From contig VZRS01002651.1 of assembly GCA_013398055.1 (NCBI GenBank), positions 62,001 through 126,000 of the forward strand: a stretch of 64,000 nt of DNA, read 5' to 3'. The translations under genes and the position numbers were made by a program. The notes below the pieces were generated by a model. That model was not told the origin of the DNA and ran no database searches. It saw only the letters and a program-made list of their open reading frames with translations. The stretch is from Ifrita kowaldi (lineage: Eukaryota; Chordata; Aves; Passeriformes; Cinclosomatidae). Positions 61,101 through 64,000 of the stretch are shown piece by piece (position 1 is the first letter of the stretch; each line of letters begins with the position of its first letter).

Positions 61101-62618
61101 TGCAGTGGAAACAGAAGGGAGACAAACGGCTGCTATGGGTCAAATACTGCTCTCAGTTGTAAGAAATGCAGCACAACTGGCCACATTAAACTGTTGGGGT
61201 TGCACTAGAGGCTTTAGTCTGACATCAGGTACGACTCCAAGCATTTCATGAATTGGTCAGCAGCGTTCAGGGACTTTTCTGACTTGCTGGGGCTGGGGGT
61301 CTTAGACATAGCTGAGTAATTTTGTCTGAGAGAGTTACTTCATTTACTAACCTGTCTCTACATAGAAAAGGGGTTAAGTATAGAGTGAGAAAGAATATGT
61401 TCTTAGTTTTGAATTCTGTTAAGTGTGGCTTTGAATTTTGTGGGGTTTTTGTACCAGTGACTTCATCTGCCATCATTAATCAGTGAGCTGTCTCAGCCCA
61501 GCAAGCTAATTTAGAGTCCCTCTTGTGCATTTGATCAGCAAATGCAAACCATGTGTAATGTCAGCAGGTCAAGCGAGGTGATGGAACATGGGATTTTCAC
61601 CTCAGTTCCAGAAAGGGCCATAGTTGCTTCCAGGAAGCTGAGCTTGGCACTGGGTGTGGGCAATTGAAAAGATTTATTTCCCTGTATGAGAGCTCGTTCT
61701 AATTGAGCATTTTCCAATCAATATGTTTCTTACAGACTTTCCAAAGGCTGCATTAGGAAAGCAATTTTATTTATTTTATGACCCTGAAGCCCTGAGGGAT
61801 TTGGATGTGTCAGCTTCCCAGGGTCTCTGTACAGACAGTGAAAGAAGGGCTGGGTAACAGGGCACCACAGCAGCAAAGTCAGCATGGCAGAAACCCATGG
61901 CAGAGCTTCACTGAGTTGGTTTCTGCAGATGTCTGCACACATGGAGGCCCCAGAGCAGGCCCAGGGCATGGAGCATTACCTGCACTTGTGCTCTGCCTCT
62001 AATACCTTGTTCAACAGGACACCAGGAAAAATAAGCCTGTGCCTTTTATTTCAGATTACTACTGAAAAAGCTGTTTTGCCCTCTGTTCCCAACAGTGTAG
62101 GAGGTTCCCCAAAACGTTGTCATTCTGATTACAGGTACTTTTCAGATGTAAGGATGTGCAAACCTCACTTGTGGTCTCTTTTCCTGCCTGCCACACAACT
62201 CCAATGTTCCCTATCCAATAGTTTTTTCCTCAACAAGACCTGTAAAGGGGCATTTTCATCTGCTGCCATGCATTTCCTTTGTACCAGTTTGTACTCACCT
62301 CCCAAATAATTCTCTCAGAGGATTAGCCAGGATTAACCTTTTCATTTTCTACCTTTGCTTATCTCTGGGGCTGGAAGTGCAGAGCCAGCTCTCTGCTGTA
62401 GGAGGAGACAGTCCCTGCAGCCCAGCAGCAATGAATAGCCACTGCTTCTCCACTACCTGGATCAAGGGGCACCTGCTGGAAAGAGCAAGTGGTCAGGCAC
62501 ATCACTGCACACCAGACTTCTGTCTCCTGCTCGTAACAGCAAGTGCACAGACCACCAGCAGTACAGGATTTACTCTGTGGCAGGGCTACATCTTCCACAT
62601 GTATGCTAACCCCAGATA

Positions 62619-62634
62619 GCCCCAGGGGGCACGC
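62619..62634 (+). promoter_or_regulatory. CTCF-like motif
   Basis: GCCCCAGGGGGCACGC fits the CTCF core (CCAGGGGGCRS) well. It has the same orientation as the motif at 48180. Occupancy is unknown. Confidence 0.35.
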
Positions 62635-62975
62635 ACTTACACTCTCCATCTGCATGGGAATAGCTAGGCATGCCATGGATTTCTGTCACCTCTGAGGAAC
62701 TGGAAAGACTTCCTGAGAAAGCAAGATCCTTACCTTTCCTGCCTTTACCTTCCATAGCAGTGATAGTTCTGAAGAACTGCCGAGCACCCTGAGGGTGCTG
62801 GGTGCTTTGGGGAAGTCACTTGGGGTAAGAGATGGATGCAGCAGCCCCAGCAGAGAAAGCACAGAATTGCTGCCTCAGGAGGACCTCAGTGCCCAGCCTG
62901 GCCCTCAGTTTGGAAAGCCCTTCAGCGTGATCCCACGCTGCTGTTGAGCTCAGTGCAGCTCTGCTGGGAGCAGCG

Positions 62976-62991
62976 TGGTGGTGGTGGTGGT
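62976..62991 (+). repeat. (GGT)n short simple repeat
   Basis: Five tandem GGT units follow CAGCG and precede TTCTGTCAC. Confidence 0.8.
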
Positions 62992-64000
62992 TCTGTCACA
63001 TCCGAGCACAATACCAGAACAGGGCCCCTGGTCTGCAGCAATAGTCAGTGACTCCAAACAGGGAACCAGAGACCAGCACACACAGCACCAGGGCAGTGTT
63101 GAACTGGAGTAGTTTGAAGCAGTTGTGCAGCATTTTGCATTCAAGAGCATTTCAGATGTTAACTGGCAAAGTCTCATGACACCTCTTGGCATTTTGGTAG
63201 TCCAGCATTCCAAACAAAGATGTGAGACAGGGAGGGACTTTAAAAAGTTACTCTGGCAGAGCCTGAGAAAAGGATTTAAATCTAATCATGTTTTTCTTCC
63301 AGACTGTGTTGCCTTAATGCAGAAATTAAGACCAAAACACAACCCCATGCACCTCTCCTGCTTGACATACACCGTCATATGCAGAGACACATATTATGCT
63401 TTACAGGTAACATGGAAAAATTTTGTTAATAACAAAGAAAGAGAGCATCAGTTCCTAAAGAGCTACTTGGTAGGAGACATCCAAGTGTTCTGAACTTTTC
63501 CAGCATCATTTTCCCACTAAAGGTTCAAAGTAGCTGCAGGCATGAGCTGGTTTCCCTGATGCTGCCAGTGATGATGCATCTGTCCCTGGGTGTTTGGGAA
63601 CCAGCTGCTGATTTGCATGCACTGCCCCCTTTGCTGTTTGCCCAACCATGCTAAGTAGTTTTCGGCGTGGGAGTGTGAACAATTCTGTCTGCCCTGCAGA
63701 AAGCAGAGATAAATGAGAGGTCTGTCTTTACCCCCTTCTCACATCATCATCCTGCCTGCCAGGCAGCCAGGCATGAGGATGGAGAGCGTAGCTGAAGTGG
63801 AACAAAAAGTTAGACGAAACTTACTATGAATGCTGTTTCCATCGTGCTTGTTGTCCTGTGGCTGTGTCCTCATCTCGAAACTAAAGCAGAACAGCAGCTT
63901 TCAGTGGTACTGTGTATCACATTTTGCATTGGATTTGTGTCCTCAGATTGTTCCAAAATGAGTCAAGGTGGAAACAGCCTGTGGTACATTATACTTCACA

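Larger units (their letters stand above)
55107..64000 (+). other. ETV6: ETV6 intron 2 segment to window end, no gene seen
   Basis: About 8.9 kb of intronic sequence. Open frames up to 146 codons overlap on both strands and show no family motif. A short (GGT)n run lies at 62976-62991. I looked for the start of ETV6 exon 3 (the Leu-Gln-Pro-Ile-Tyr-Trp coding stretch after an AG) and did not find it, so the exon probably lies beyond 64000. Confidence 0.5.

Overview
The window is vertebrate nuclear DNA, most likely from a bird. The evidence is CR1 retrotransposon tails ending in the ATTCTGTG-type octamer, one older CR1 of the type shared by turtles, crocodilians and birds, few repeats overall, and long AT-rich non-coding stretches with no bacterial-style gene packing. 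I cannot name the species.

I can support only one protein-coding exon. It runs from 14520 to 14646 on the + strand and is exon 2 of ETV6 (TEL), an ETS-family transcriptional repressor. A pyrimidine-rich tract ending in CAG precedes it and a GTGAGT donor follows it. Its reading frame matches the ETV6 N-terminal linker and the start of the PNT/SAM domain. The ORFs listed for this window miss the exon because its frame does not form an ATG-to-stop ORF of 60 codons or more. On this reading, 1-14519 is the 3' part of ETV6 intron 1 and 14647-64000 is the 5' part of intron 2, at least 49.3 kb long. I found neither exon 1 nor exon 3 by reading. All the long ORFs look like chance open frames in intron sequence.

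Layout: intron 1 carries a (TG)n/ATGC tract, a GGT(n) pyrimidine tract and a MIR/CORE-SINE relic near 3.2 kb, with a weaker MIR-like stretch near 13.3 kb. Exon 2 contains an ATG in good context that corresponds to the known internal start Met43 of human ETV6, and a tandem GC-box cluster lies just inside intron 2. Intron 2 carries an ancient CR1 (16.6-17.2 kb, minus strand) and a pair of CR1 3' ends facing each other (44.7-45.9 kb). It also carries at least five short elements built around a GGAAATTTCC palindrome (24.2, 31.06, 35.2, 46.7 and 48.1 kb), a small CpG-rich patch with a CTCF-like motif at 48.2 kb, and a second CTCF-like motif at 62.6 kb.

The most unusual structure is a 74-bp perfect inverted repeat. 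Its arms lie at 53923-53996 and 55033-55106 and enclose about 1.04 kb of sequence with no recognisable gene.

I saw no complete gene, no RNA gene, no CRISPR array and no intact mobile element. No new multi-gene system is visible here. The items most worth following up are the inverted repeat and the GGAAATTTCC element family.
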